From contig OY855913.1 in the NCBI GenBank assembly GCA_963693305.1, forward strand, positions 14,129,522-14,193,521: a DNA stretch of 64,000 nucleotides. The letters run 5' to 3'. This stretch comes from Meandrina meandrites (Eukaryota; Cnidaria; Anthozoa; Scleractinia; Meandrinidae). The notes beneath the pieces were generated by a model. That model made no database searches. It saw nothing but the letters and a program-made list of their open reading frames with translations, and was not told where the DNA came from. The translations under genes were made by a program, and so were the position numbers. Shown here piece after piece: positions 27,001 through 41,900 of this stretch (the first letter of the stretch is position 1; the number at the start of each line of letters is the position of its first letter).

Positions 27001-30000
27001 CCATGGACCCCCATTTTTAATTTTTTTTATTTTTCTGTTTCATTTCCTGTTTTCTGTTTTCTTCTATTTGTCTTCTTTATTTTTTTTTAACGAAAAAAAA
27101 AAAGAAAATTAGAAGAAAAAAGAAATAAAATTAAAGCACACAAAGCCAAATCACATGGACCCCTCATTTTTTTCATTTTTTGTTTCCTATTTTTTCTATT
27201 TTCATTCTTTTTAACGAAAAAATAGAAAAAATAAAAAAAAAATAAAAGTAAAACACACAAAGCTAGTCTTCTTCGCAGCCGTTGTGTGGGCTCATCATGC
27301 AACGCTCCCTCCCCCACCAGTTGGGGGAGGGAGCGTTGCGTGACGAGCCCAAACAACGGCTGCGAAGTAGACTGACACAAAGCCAAATCACAGTGATTTC
27401 TTATTTTTAATATAATTAATGATAATAATTAATCAACTGGTAGTTTTTTTTCAAAAATAAAGCTACAACAGTCTCTGGCTAGGCTGGACAAAGACAAGTA
27501 TGTCATCTGTGATAAGATCAATACATCTTGCAACAGTGAAAAAGCCGGGCCCGGCATTGCAAATATAAATGCAAGCAATTAACATTTTCACGGACTATTT
27601 CAGACATTGTCCTTCCAGAGCGAACACTTTGAGAACTTAAAGCATATCTTGCAAATAGAAAGGATCCAAAAAACCGCATTTATAGCGAAATGTGTGGCAA
27701 ATTATGGGGCTTGAGGTGGCAAACTTTACAAACAGGAAACTGTGCAGACCTAAAAAAAACCTCTAGACATTTGCTTGACCACAGTCTTACGGCTCTACTC
27801 AACTAAAAGTGCCTCCAAATGATACAACATAAAGTGCCCTTCAGAAACAAGTGAGAAGCTTAAAGGTCAAAAGACCGAACACAATACGGCCAATGTACAA
27901 ATTTCACGAACGTAGGAGTCGTGAAGGCCTGTCACCTTTATCATACCAATCATCAACAAAAACATTTTGTCCCGCAAAACAAAGACATTTTGTCCCACTG
28001 TTGCAGCCGCCCGCCTCGCGTCGCCAGCAAAAAACAACAAAGTAGTATTTCTTTACAACTTATTTTGAAAGATGGAAAAATAGGGTGACAAATGAAAGCA
28101 AGGGACCGCGGACGAAAATGCTGCTGGTGTACGTAGGAGCTACCGACAGCTCTAATCAGCCAAAAATAAAATACAAAGACAATAAACTGCAAGGCTGACA
28201 CTACGTAGAAATGAAAAGCCTTAACGGGACAACGACATGATAGAGTCCAAACTGAAAGCCAAAAATGCAAACTCTGGACAGCTGTTTCGACCTGATTGGG
28301 TCTCGTCAGCAGAGTGTATGCCGCACAGAATAGAACAACTAGCGTGAAGACAGTTGTCTATAAAGTGCTCGCTGGTAATGGCAATCCGAGAGGGCTCAAA
28401 TTCGAAAGCCCGCCCATTGACGACCATTGACAACAGCCGCGTGACTATTACTCAATAGGTCAAGAATTCGAAATATCATGTCGTTGTCGCGATAAGGGAA
28501 GTGAGGATAGCCAGAACTATAGGGTGTCCATGGACCCAGTCATTGTGATTTGGCTTTGTGCGATTTATTTTTTTATAAAAAAAAAATAGAAAAATAGTAA
28601 AAAAAAATGAAAACAAGAAATGAAAAATAAAAAAAATAAATAAATAAAAAAATAAATAAAAAATAGGGGGTCCATGGACCGGGTCTATGAAGGGGGTCCA
28701 TGGACCCGGTCCAAAGAGGGGGTCCATGGACCAGGGGTCCATGTTTTGTCCTCTCCCCCTTCAGTTGTTTACTTAAAAGAAATTTCTGTCTACCGAATCT
28801 AATAGAACTCGTCAAATATAATTTATGTCTTTCGTTTATACTTTGTATTAGTCCTTTCTAACTGCCGGGGAGTAGTTTGCTTTGTGTTCTACGCGGCGAT
28901 AACTTGATTTCTGTTCGCAAGTGAAAAGTAGCCGGGCAGTGGCTTTGCCGTGAACATGGCACCTAACTATTTTATTAACTTTTATTTAAAAAAAACCTTC
29001 CTTTCCAAATAGACCCATGCGTTTTATGATTTTACTTCCAATCATTGCGAAATGTTAGATTCTTAGTCAACTTTTATTTTAGAAGTGAAAAAAAAAAACA
29101 TACAGACCACGAAACTAGCCCTCTGATTATAGATTTTGATAATCGAGAAATGTTTATCAGCACACTAAGATAAAATCAGTCAGCTGCGTTATTAGTAAAC
29201 GAAACACGAGAATAAATATAGACACTCCTTAAATGTTTCTTTTTCCTTTCGCGTGACAGTCAGGACGTTTCTCAAATCAGTTTCTTTTTCCCCTCACGCG
29301 ACAAGAAATCCGCCATGGATCCTGAACGCGTGATCGCTTCGATTGTAGCTCTTCTTTTCCTGATTATTGCGCTGAGGATTGCGGTCGCGATGCGAGAATC
29401 GTTACTGAAAGGTTTTTCGTGACTGCATAAAATGTAATTAACAAGAGTTGACTGGAACAAAGTCAACAAATTACTTGATCTGTGTAGCAGTGCAGGTTTT
29501 CAAGTACGGAATAGCTTAGAGTCAAGTGTAGTGTGTCAAACTCCTACAGTTGCGGTCACACATCGTCCTTTTACCGTGGTAAATGGGCTCTTTACCTCGG
29601 AAAACTGACAAATTGTGTGTGACCAACATTTCCCAAGGTAAATTTATCGCGGTGTATTTCCATGGATACATCAAAAAGAAGTACCCCAAGATAAAATGAC
29701 CGATTGCGAGGCAAACCTCAAAGATAAGCAAATAAAATAAACAGAGAAATTTGAAATTTTAGATTTCCGGAGGTCAACTTTGCGTGTTCAAGGCCGGCAA
29801 AAGCGTGGTCTTTCTTAGAATCATGGCTGGATGGCTTGCTGATTTGTAAGTATAAGCTACTTTTTTTGGAAATTTGGCGTTTAAATACAAAAAAAGTCAA
29901 GGAAGATCTATAGTGCATTTTCTTATATGTATTTCGATTTAATCTCTAGGCCTAGAAACATCCAACAAGGAGATTTATAAAAACGAAGTCTTCGCCTTTT

Positions 30001-33000
30001 AATTCTTCGGTGACTGAAATACTGACATAACAAAGCAGTAGAGGACTGTCGAAACAGTATAAATAATAAAAGCGAGATGATGCTAGCAAGCACCCTCGAA
30101 TTATCCATTTTCGCATTTCGCGCCGAAAACAGTATGAAAGATTAATGACCTTGGTAAAGCAAACACCCCGGTAACGTATTCCCGCGGTGAGTTTACCCAG
30201 GGTCTGGAAGGGGTTTCGCTTGATCCGTGAATTGACCGAAAAATAGAGCGTGAATCGGGAAAACTCATGGAATACGGCCGTGATTTGTGAATTATATATT
30301 CACTGTGACACGTGATCATCTAAAGTTGTTGTCCGTGAATCGAGATTTCTACCAATATAATGTCGTGAACATCAATTAACCCTGCACGAATACATGTAAA
30401 TTGCTTGTCAAGATGGTTCAAAATAGGTCTTCTGTCATTGTTATGTAACGTAACCGACCATTGCCAAAATGAAACAGTTACCTGTGAAAACGATGCCAAA
30501 GAGTGACTAACGTATTATGAGGGATTTGGCCCAGGAATATCGAAAGACTGTGCGGCAGCTGACAATGAATCAGATAGACCAACACAAAACATGCAGCAGA
30601 AACTTTGCCATTACATATGTACCGAAAAGAGTTACCAGTACCAGGCGAACGGATTCCTACAGAGTGCGCAGTCTTTTAAAAATGCACCGATTAAAGGGGC
30701 ACTGTCACGGGGATTTTAATGCTTTTCGGAAAAAGTACTAAAATTGGTGAACAGGTCTTCTCGTACACGAAATGCACCTTGTACACCAAGATGGAGATAA
30801 AAATTAAATTGCTGTTGAAGGAAGAAGGGAGCCATAACAATTTTTAGGCGTTTTTCCAGTCAACAGGGACAAATCTTGAAAAAGTCAGCCTGACTTTTTC
30901 ACGTTGAGATCTAAAGTTCCTGATGGCATCACAATAATATCACTTGTTTATCACTTTAGTAGACTTTCATGGTGATTTTTGACAAAATTGGACCACTATT
31001 CATAGTTTCCATATGTCTTTAGGCTCTTGAGTTTTCGAAGTGAAACTGGTGACAGTGTCCCTTTGAACCAAACCAAAACAGTCTCGTGTGATCTACAATC
31101 GGAATATGACTCCACTCCTGAAGAGGAGGACCACCAGCCAGGGGAGGACCAAGAGAAAGAGAGGAGTGGAAAACTATGAGATGCCAGTCACTCCCGTCAA
31201 CTTCTTATCGAAAAACAATCGATTTCATAGCAATGAACTTCATTGCTTTTATACTTTATCGTCTTCAAACAAAAAGCAAAGAATCATCAGTTTGATCACC
31301 ATACTTTTTGTTTCCTTCCCATCACGGGGTCATTTAAGTTCAAAAACTCTTGCCTATATATAGCTGTCCAGCAATTGGCTAATGGCTTGTTTTGGTCGAG
31401 CTTGGTCGAGGTTATCAAATCTGATAACGATCCCGGACTGTAAATAGATGTCTGGAACAATCGAATAGCACATAGTCGCGAATAGTACGAATACTCCTGA
31501 ATACTCGCGAATAGTATGTGATAAGTCATCCATGTCCAATATACACGACCTGATACGAGTCGTAAGTCGTGAATGATGAAAACTAGTAGCGAACAGTAGT
31601 TGAATAGTAACGAAAAGTGACAAATACTATAGTTCCAAATACTAACGAATAGTTGCAAATTGTGACGAATAGTCCTAAATAGCGACGATAACAAATAGTG
31701 ACAATTCGAGACCAGAATACTCTCTACTACTGATCAAAGTCAATATCTTACATTGATCTTACACTTTAGCATATACCACGGACAAAGAAAGGGGGCAGCT
31801 ATTTTTTCCTAATTTGGAATGCCCCTTCTTTGTAATCCTCTGCACCCTTAGCGAATTGCAACTGTAAGGTTGAGTTTAAGACGAAACAAAACTACCTGGT
31901 AGAAACTAGCCTATGAGCCTGAGAACTTTACAAAAACAAAAGAAACAAGGCATCAATACATCAAAAAGAATTATAAAAGAACGGTCATTTTATAACATTA
32001 TAGAACGAAAACAAACTTAGCACCAAAACGAGGCTATACCTTGTGGTTTAACGTTTTAACACTGAAATCACAAATTACACAAAAATATTGAAAGAGACAC
32101 GAGACAGCCCAAAGGGCCTTTGATTAGTGATAACTAAGTCAAACTGTATGCACCCATTGTATATCGATAACACAGCTTTCCGGTTGTCATGTAATGTCAT
32201 GTAATGCCATGTTATGTCATTTAATTGGTGTTCCAAAACAGTGAAATTCCTGTCCTTTGAGAAATGACTTTTATTTCTGCAAACATTTATACCTATTGAC
32301 TGGAAACACTAACATGCAATTAGAATTCCAAGAATATCATATTTAGAGCCTAGTTTAAAATTAAGAAATATTTAAATATTCCATGCATTTTGCATGGTAA
32401 AGACTGCAATGATTCACCTCAAAATGGATCCACAAATCTGGAGGAAGTGGTTCAGTATAAGATTCGTCTTTGGGCTTTCTATGAAGTGACTTTAACATCT
32501 TAAACACATTGACAAGCTGAGAAAAAATGATCAGTTCAATATCAGAAATAACGACTACTGTCAATCAACCTTTCTATAGGTAGAATAGTAACTGTTTCCT
32601 TCACATAAGAGTTTTCCCTTCCTACGGAAAACTCAAATATATGGCTGAATTTTGAAAAACAGTGTCCATTCTGACTCAGTCAATAATATAATAATTTTAT
32701 TGGTGAATGGATATGTATTTTAGCACCTCCTGTCTTAACCCTGGGGGAGTGGGAGGGGAGGTGGCAACCAGACTATGTTGGCAAGTGATTGCTACATCAG
32801 CAAGTTAGAGTCAAGGGTTTATTGGTCTCTGACATATCAGAGACCATTTAACGTACAAGTGTTTGTCTGAATACCAACCTCAAGCATTCTTGACTAGCAC
32901 TCTAACCCATTTAAGGAATTGCTTTGTCAAATGGTCCCTAAGGAAAAAATTGAGAGGGTTGCGAGGAGGGTTGCGTAGATGTTGATAAAAATCACTAACC

Positions 33001-35717
33001 TGGTCTCTAGAGACAGCAAAGTTGAACAAGAAAGGAAAATAAACTTGCATCATTTCCACCTGAATAATCCTGTTAAAAATCACAAATTATACTATCTTTT
33101 ATATTTAATATAACAATAAAATTATTCTTTGGATCTCTGAAACTTTCACCTCTTGTCTAAAACTAAATGTTTTTGCTCTTTGGGATTTTGTCTGGTGCTG
33201 TCTCCAATAAGTGCCCTCCCTTGATCTCCAAAATTAAATGAGCACTAATCAGTTTCATTATAGTAAGCTTTATATACGAAGTTCAACCAAAGCAAAGTTT
33301 GGTATCATGATCTTATGTTAAATGTTCCCTAGTCATTTGGTATGAAGTTCTACAAAACAAAAAACTGTGGTTGGGCATGACAACATGTTTTCTTTTCACA
33401 TGTTATCCTATCATACCACATATGACAACAGACATTTCTCAATTCGTGTTCCATCCAGAGAAAAAGGAGTAGGCAATTTGTCACTTTAAAAAATTGACCA
33501 GACATAATGCTTGAGCACAGTTAGGGTTTAGTTGGACATAACAAATTTTGATCAGCCAATGTCTGACTGTTTTTTTTTTTGTACAGTACTGGATATAGTT
33601 ATTTCTTAACTTGAGGAAAATGGGGATGGATGTACCAGTTACCACTCTGTGTCAAACTTGCTAAGCGCTGTTAAATAGCATTACAGAAGGTTCCCAGGCA
33701 AGCAACAAAGAAAGTCCACTACAAACAACTTACAGAATTGTGAATGAAGGATTTAATTTTTAAAACTGTACTTGTAAAGTTAACATTTTACCGTATATGG
33801 ATTAATGCCTGGAAAAAATAACTTGTCTTAATGGCATGCTTGCTTATGTGATAACAAAATTTTTAATCTTTTTTAAACTAACCATGTTGTGTTGCTTTGT
33901 GTTCCCAGTTGCTTGAACTGTTGTCTTACATTCAGGACTTCCTCAACTTGTGCAAGTCTCTTGATAGAAATTGTCTTCAATATAATTAAACAAGACATAG
34001 TGTGTTATTATATTGCAGTGGAAAAATAAAAGCACAATATTTCAAAGCACAAAATAACTGGAATTTTTGTTTCCAGCTGTTTGTTATGAATTTCGCTCTG
34101 AAAATGACAGAGCAAGTTTTGCATATCTAATTGCAGAAGAATTTATTATTCACCATAGCTGGCACATCAGCAGGGATGAACTATTCAACCATTTTGATAA
34201 GAGAGTTCACTTGGGAAGGATTTAGAAAGTGCTGAACAGAAAAACTTCATCAGAAAGCAGTATAGCTCTCCAGAATTATTTACCTTCTTACTGTTCTTTG
34301 TCTTAGTGTTTGTATTATGAGTGAAGGACTAGCAAAGTAGTCATGTCAGTCACACAAACCTTGTCCCCGCCTATCTTTCCCTTGGTGGTTTTTTCCCTAC
34401 TAATGACAAAACTCCTGCAAGTTCGGGCACGCTCAATTGTTTACCTCAGCAAATATTTAATTTTCCTTCAAATCTCTGAGTTTGCTTCAATCAAAACAGC
34501 CAAATATTCACTTTGATTGCCTTAACCCACAAGAAATACTCAACAAATTGGAAATAAATTAATGAACTTCGCTTCTGGCAAAATAAACTTGCAAAGTAAA
34601 CACAATGTTATTTGAAGGTGATATGTGATCTTTGCAGTGAATTTCCAATTTAAGCAATTGGAATAAAGAAGCCTGAAAAAAATTAGGGCTGTGTGATTCA
34701 GGCTTCTTTATTCCAATTGCTTAAATTGGAAATTCACTGCGAAGATCACATATCAACTTCATATATATCTGCAGTTCATATATGAATTATTTCATATACA
34801 TTACATCACAATGTTATTTGTCATGTAGCGAAAGTGAAAGCTACAACATCAGTGCATTGCATGGCTGACATAATACCTTTTGTTAGTGTATTCAATATTC
34901 CCTTTGAATCCAACACTTCGATAGACCAAAAGAAAAATTATTTTATACACAATAAAGAAAATAATATCCGTAACATTTTCTGTACATTAATGTTTCAACA
35001 GCTTTGGTGAGTGAACATCACAGGTTGTGTGATTCAATTTCCCGATCACGATTTGGCCAAGTGAAGGTTTGTGTCTGGTCACGCACAAAAAAAAATACTA
35101 CTAAAAATAATGATAAATCCCGTGCACAGAGCACTGGTTTGAAAAGTTTTAAACCAAAGATAAATGTAAACCACAACAAATGCATGCAGCATAAAGTTGT
35201 GAAAGCTCACCTCCAATTTAAATATAGAAAGATTATCAAAGAGTAGACTGGTATACTCTGATTTCACATCCAATGAACTGCTTTCAAATGACAATGAGCA
35301 ACTTTTGCACTCTACCCCAAAGCTGTAAATTAATGAAATTAATCACCCAAAGCTATTAATTATAAAATAATTACAAATAAAAGGGATGAATTTTGTAACA
35401 CTATACACACATTGGGTTTTAATAGAAGGACCACTGCTTGCTGGTAACTTGTTCTTTGAGATTTACTCAAAACTTTTACTACTTTTCAAAAATAAACATG
35501 GTTGACCCAATTATTTGGGCAGAATGGTGGAATGACGGAGTGGCACTAATTTTCGCCATGTTTTCTTGTGGTTAGCTTTTATCTGTTGGTTAGGGTAATG
35601 CATAGTGTTGCACTAACCAACAAATTAAAGCCAACCACAAGAAAACTGGGGTGAAGGGGGGAAGCAAACTAGTGCCAATTCATCATTCTGCCAAATAGGG
35701 TTACCCATAAAGATAAC

Positions 35718-35812
<95 letters not shown>

Positions 35813-35895
35813 TATACAAAACTTTATTGAGGACTTTTCATACAAACTTGAATCTTAGGTGTATGTGGTTAAAAATAATAATAATAATAATAATA

Positions 35896-35948
<53 letters not shown>

Positions 35949-38900
35949 CATTATTATTATTTCTTACATGCCCTTTTCCAAGGGTCAAAAGGTGCTATTT
36001 ACGGGATTAAAGCTAAAATCTACAATAAACATCATTACTAAAATTAATATCCTATGAAGTCATAGCCAATCAGAAAACTTCAAGTGACACTTGATAATTA
36101 CCAACTAATACAGCGATAGAATTGTTACTTGTAACTGCATGTCATCTAGCTGAACTCAACCACAACAACATAACACTAACAGAGGTACTATTAACCTCCA
36201 AAATATGTCAGTAAATGAGCATATACCTTGTCTTGGGCGATGTTTGCATTTGAAGTTTAAAACATGTAACGTTGCAGGTAAGATTAAGTAGCTTGCTTCC
36301 TTTCTGGGATGATAAATCATTGTCTGAACCAGTCACATGCATTCTGTCCAGCATGGCTGTGAACAATACAGAGCAGTTATATGGCAATCGGTTAGTTAAA
36401 CAGCAATAGATCAAACTAGGTGCTAACAAGTCATAGTGAATTTTCCAGGCTTCATATTGTGCCTATTTTGTGTTACTTTCATAGCATCTCCACAGTAACC
36501 ACAATGCAGTTACATTATCTTTGAAAAAATGTTAAATTGAAACTCTATGGACTTATATTTTTACAAGAGTGTTTGAGGGGAGAGCTTGATAAAGTGGGGG
36601 CAGCTAACATGTATTTTAAATAAAAAAGGTATAAGCACTCAGGAAAGTGGGTGTAGGAGTTGTTGGGTGTAGGAGTTGTCTAATGGGGTACATGAAATAG
36701 CACTAACTAAAGCTGATTATTGACTGAAAGTTACGGCTTGAAAAAAAATTTGAATTCCAAATTGCCCTAATTTGTACAGCACTTTTCTTAAGCTCTGTGT
36801 AGTTGAAAAAGGTAATGGAAAGCGCAGTAATGAATTTGAAAATGTCACATTTTGGTCCTAAGCCTTTGCTGGAACATTTGCGCTTGAAATGTTTCCCGCT
36901 TATTTCTACTTCTCCAAATTTGTGACAGTAGTTAATTTACATGAATAAATATCAAGATTATAATCAACTGGTAAGTGTTTCACTAATGTCCACAGTTTGA
37001 TACTTCAAGGTCTCTCAAGGAGGGGGTATCAGTGAAGTTGTCTATATCCTGTACCAACCTTTCAGCTCAGTGCCATCCTGAGTTACCTCTGTTATTCTGT
37101 CATGAATGGCCATGTGTACAGTGGGGTCCCAGCTTATGAGCACTTCTTTAAGAGATATCAAGCAAGTCTTCAAGATAAAAGGCAGACACAAAAGAATGTG
37201 AAACATCTAGTAAGAGTATTCACTACAGCAAAGTTTGGCAACTAAAAGAAATTCAGCCATGTAGCTAAGGGTGCATTTGATTGACTTCATAATCCGGAAT
37301 AAGAATAAACGGAATAACTGCAAAATATCCTTTCAATTGTGAATGAGTCACTAATCTGATTCTGGAATACACTGCATGCATTCCAAGCATTTTGCTCTGG
37401 GGAGCAGAATCCTGATGACATTCACTTTATCCTTGGCTTGCAGCCTTTTTCAAAACAACAAAATGGCTACCACCAAATGACCATCAAATGTGCGAAAAAA
37501 AGAGTTGTTACTCAGAAAAAGATACTTCTGGAGTCAGGAAGAGATCGATGCTTCTCCTCATTTCCTTGTACAAAGAAATGAAAGAGATGTTTCAAAATGT
37601 CATTACAAGAAGAAAAAAGTCTGAGAATTGATTGCTGTCTTTGTGCTAAAACACGGCATTATTCCAGAAACACAACAACCATTTTATTGATGCACAGACG
37701 GAATGGCTATTCTGGAATCAGTGTTCTCACCAGGCCGCGGCCTTGCAGGATTCCCGCAAGAAAAATGGAGATGGCGCATAAAAAGTCAAGAAGATGCGCC
37801 CGTTTGGGTGCAGGGGCAAGCTACTTGTCAAGCAGACTTTAGAATGTCCACAGTTAAGTAGTTTTAATTGTCAACCTACAATAGCTAACACTCCAGCATT
37901 TTGCTTGTTCAAATGAATAAAAAAACATGTTATCAAAAGATTCAGTCTTAAACTTTTTTGTCTTTGTTGGTCCCACATACGTGTCAAAGATTGGTGTATG
38001 CATCATAATCGAATCGTAAACACCTTCATGTAACAGACTGCATGGTTTTTGCTAATAAAGAAACAGCTGATAAGCCATGGCACAGCGAAAATTAAAATCT
38101 TTCTTTCATCCTTAAGTCCTTAGACTTGAAGAAAGAGTGGGAGATGGTGGAGATGGCGATGAAGAAGATATTAAATGTAGCAAATAAAGATCACAGAGCT
38201 GTTCCAATGAAGAATGACCATGTATTCTAGAGTGCATGGCAGTCGAAATACACATGGCTATTTATAATTTGTGTATTTTTTTTTTACTTTGCCCCCCCCC
38301 CCCCCCCCTAATGTTCTTACAGGGCCCCTATTTTTCAGCAGAAGGGGCCCTGGGACTCACCAAGGCAAAATCCTGGTGAGAACACTGTGGAATAATCCAG
38401 AAAATATTTTAATTTTTAGAATAGGGTCAATCAAAGCAATCTAAGATTTCCAACAGGTAGAAAATTTGGGTCACATCCTCAGGCAGTTTTTTTGCCATCC
38501 AGTTATTATTTACATCCCTGAAAATGTTGGCTAAAAAGCAGTTTAAGCTCCAAAGTAAACTTAATGGTTGTCAGGTTCTGGGGGTTTTAAGTCGATAAAT
38601 CAGTATCATTTGAATATGAGGTATTTAGTCTTTACGTTAAACAACCTGGTTGCCACTGTGGTAACTTGGTAATTTGTGACATCACTGCCTGGAGAGATCT
38701 AGATATGGGATTTCTTCAAAATGTTTCAAAACATTTGTGTATTTTCTTTTTCTTCAAACAAGGTTCTTTTCAATTAGGTACACTGAATTGAAGAAGAATT
38801 TTCCAAACTCAACTGGAGCCATGTACCGGTAACAGTGAAAGAAAGCTGCACAAAAACTTCATGTGCAAAAGAAAACATGAAGATTTCCTACACTCTGATA

Positions 38901-41900
38901 CAACTGGTCTTGTAGCATTGGTTTAACGCTTCCTTTTGACAACGCTAATTGAAAAAGAATGTTAATTGAAAAAGATGTATAGTTATACTGTAAGTAAACA
39001 CACACAAATCAAAGTTATACATTCTCATACCTTGTGCCCTGAATGTGACACAGTAGCAACAGGGATGCTAATGAGGTCATTTTCTAATTCTGCAGAAATA
39101 CCACATTTGTAAGGCACCTTGGAACAAAATGAAAATAACCAAAAGTCACGTGATTTCCTATATTGTTGTTGTTATTATTATTATCATTATTATTATTACA
39201 TGTATTTAAGATCAATACAAAGTGATTCAGTATGTGGAGTTTAAAGGCTGTATTCTAATCTAAAGTGGGAGGCGCTGTGGCCTAATAGTTAGTGCGCTGG
39301 ACTCCAAATCGGGTGGTCCTGGTTCAAGCCCTGGCCGGGGCACTGCGTTGTGTTATTGGCAAGATACTTTACTCTCATAGTGCCGCTCTCCACCCAGGTG
39401 TATAAATGGGTACCGGCGAATTTACTGCTGGGGGTAACCCTGCGATGGACTAGCATCCCATCCAGGGGGGGGGGGGGGGGGGGGGAGTAGCAATACTCCT
39501 AGTCGCTTCATGCTATGGAAACCGGGATAAGCTCTGGCCTGATTGGCCCCTATACTCGTATGCAGACTTTACCATAATTTTTCTTGTCTAATGCAATACA
39601 GCTTCACATCGATTTAAGTGTGTCATTCAGAAATGGGCGAAACTAATGGCATTTTTACCCCAAGGTCTCAGTTTATTCCTCTGGGTAATGCCTTTGACAG
39701 CCACAGAAGTCATGCTGACTGGTGTTCCGTCTAATTCATTTCATATGACTTGAAGAGGTGTGACATTCAGGAAAGACATTTAACTGATATCAAGGAAGAA
39801 GGTCAATAGCTTAACCCTATTCAGACTGGGTGATGGACAAAAGACTGACCCCCAGTCCATGGACTACCCCGATGGACTACCCAAATGGACTACCAAAATG
39901 GACTACCCTAAAATGGACTACCCCTAAGAAATCCTATTTTGAATGGGTAGTATTGGAAGAACTGCTATTTCTATACTTACATTGCATGGGCCTTCTTTAT
40001 GTTTATCCTCACGGACAATTTAGCGCCTAAATACAGGAATCGCACCAACCTTGAAAGGCACTGGGAACGAGGGTGATTAAGCTATTTTAACTATCAAAAT
40101 AGCACTCCTTTTAGTGGCTACTACTCACCTCGGTTAGCCTGCTATGCACTCTGGTTAGCCTACTTTTCACTCTGGTTAGCCTACTGTGCACTCCGGTTAG
40201 CCTACTATTCACTCCGGTTAGCCTGCTATGCACTTTAGTTAGCCTGTTTACGGTTAGCTCTTTATATTGTAAGGGTAACACGATATATTCTTAATATTAT
40301 TGGTCCCTGGGAGCTCCCAGGTAGTGAAATAGGATTTTTTATGGGTAGTCCATTTTAGGGTAGTCCATTTTGGTAGTCCATTTGGGTAGTCCATCAGGGT
40401 AGTCCATGGACTGGGGGGTCAGTCTTTTGTCCATCACCATTCAGACTGGGCTTTTTGGGATCTTTTCAGACCGGGCAGGGGGGGGGGGGGGGGAGGAGTG
40501 GAAATTCAACACCCCCTCCACAACTTCCAATCCAAATGAAACTTAGAGCGTATAATTATAGTATATCAGAAAATCTATCTTTTGATATACATCACGTGGG
40601 ATGATGACATCACATCATGTGACAATTACATCATTATGTCAAAACGGCCACCATCTTGGATCCGCCATCTTGGATTTCAAAACTTTCCAAAACATCAGAA
40701 AACCACCCAAAATTACTGAAAAGTACTCAAAATGTATAAAATGGTGCAAAAAAATACTAAAAAGATGAAAATAATTGCATTAAAGTTAACAAAATTAATT
40801 ACAAAAAATTACAAATTTGGGGAAATATGTCTGTCAAAATGTCATTGTCATAGTTATGGCAAGTTCCCGACACAACAACCTATCTTACCAAATAATTTCC
40901 AGATAAATTTCCGATAAACTTGCAAAGTTTGGCAGCATCTGGTTGAATATTAAAAAAGGTATGTGTTCAAAGTCTGCGGAAGTCGTTTTCTTCTCGCTTC
41001 CGGTGCACAGCATGCAAAAAAGGATAAATCTTGTGTCCATTTTGTCCTTCAAGGGTGGCATTTCAGAATCAATCTATCAGCAAATTACTCTAGTCCCAGA
41101 CGTTTTATTCAACTTTTCAAAACAAAGGAAAAAAGTCTCACCTACATCAAAGCGTTTACGTTCTTCAGACTCTTTGGAAATATGCCACGTTTTTGGAAAC
41201 TACTCGGCATGAATATGTAATGAGCTAGAACAATAGACTGAATATATGAATACTCACCACCCCAGAATTTGGGGTACACACTTAAATCAACATGAAGTTG
41301 TCATGGGGAAATTACAGAGACATCAATTTATATTACCAAAAACATGAAAACAAGGCTAGGCAGGCTAGGGTGCATTTTCCCATTCAAATTCCTTAAAACA
41401 CTAACAACATTGAACACTGAAACTTCCAAGAGAAGAAAATATTATTCTAACAATTTTCAAGTGCCACCAATGCAACGACACCTGAAGAAAATCAACTGCA
41501 TTACAATGGTAACCATTTTTACATAGGGTCTCTAGCTTGGCCCCAGTAGAGAACGATTTCCATGGGTGTGTTCCTTCTAATATTCTTGATAGCTAGGAAA
41601 GTCATATTCAATAAACAAGCTGATCAGTACCCTTTACCTTATCCAACCCTGGTAGTCTACAGAGTTTCACACCATAGATTTCACTGTTAATTGTCCAATC
41701 AGGAATAGAAGTTGCTGTCATTACTGCCATGTCAATTCTTGTCATGAAGGAGTCTACCCCTCCTGTGCAATAGAAAGAAATGTCCGTTGTCAGCTTTCTT
41801 CTGCAATGCCACAAAATGTTTGGGGACAATATTCTTGAAAGCTGTTTACAGGGTTCTCAGGGACTTTTTCACCATCCACCATATTTCAGTATAGAGCCGT

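Noticed and set aside
35625..36057. Poly-Leu, poly-Ile, poly-Asn/Tyr proteins
   Set aside because: Pure translations of the TAA/TTA microsatellites.
39273..39350. Functional tRNA gene
   Set aside because: A and B boxes are present but the acceptor stem does not pair and a SINE body follows.
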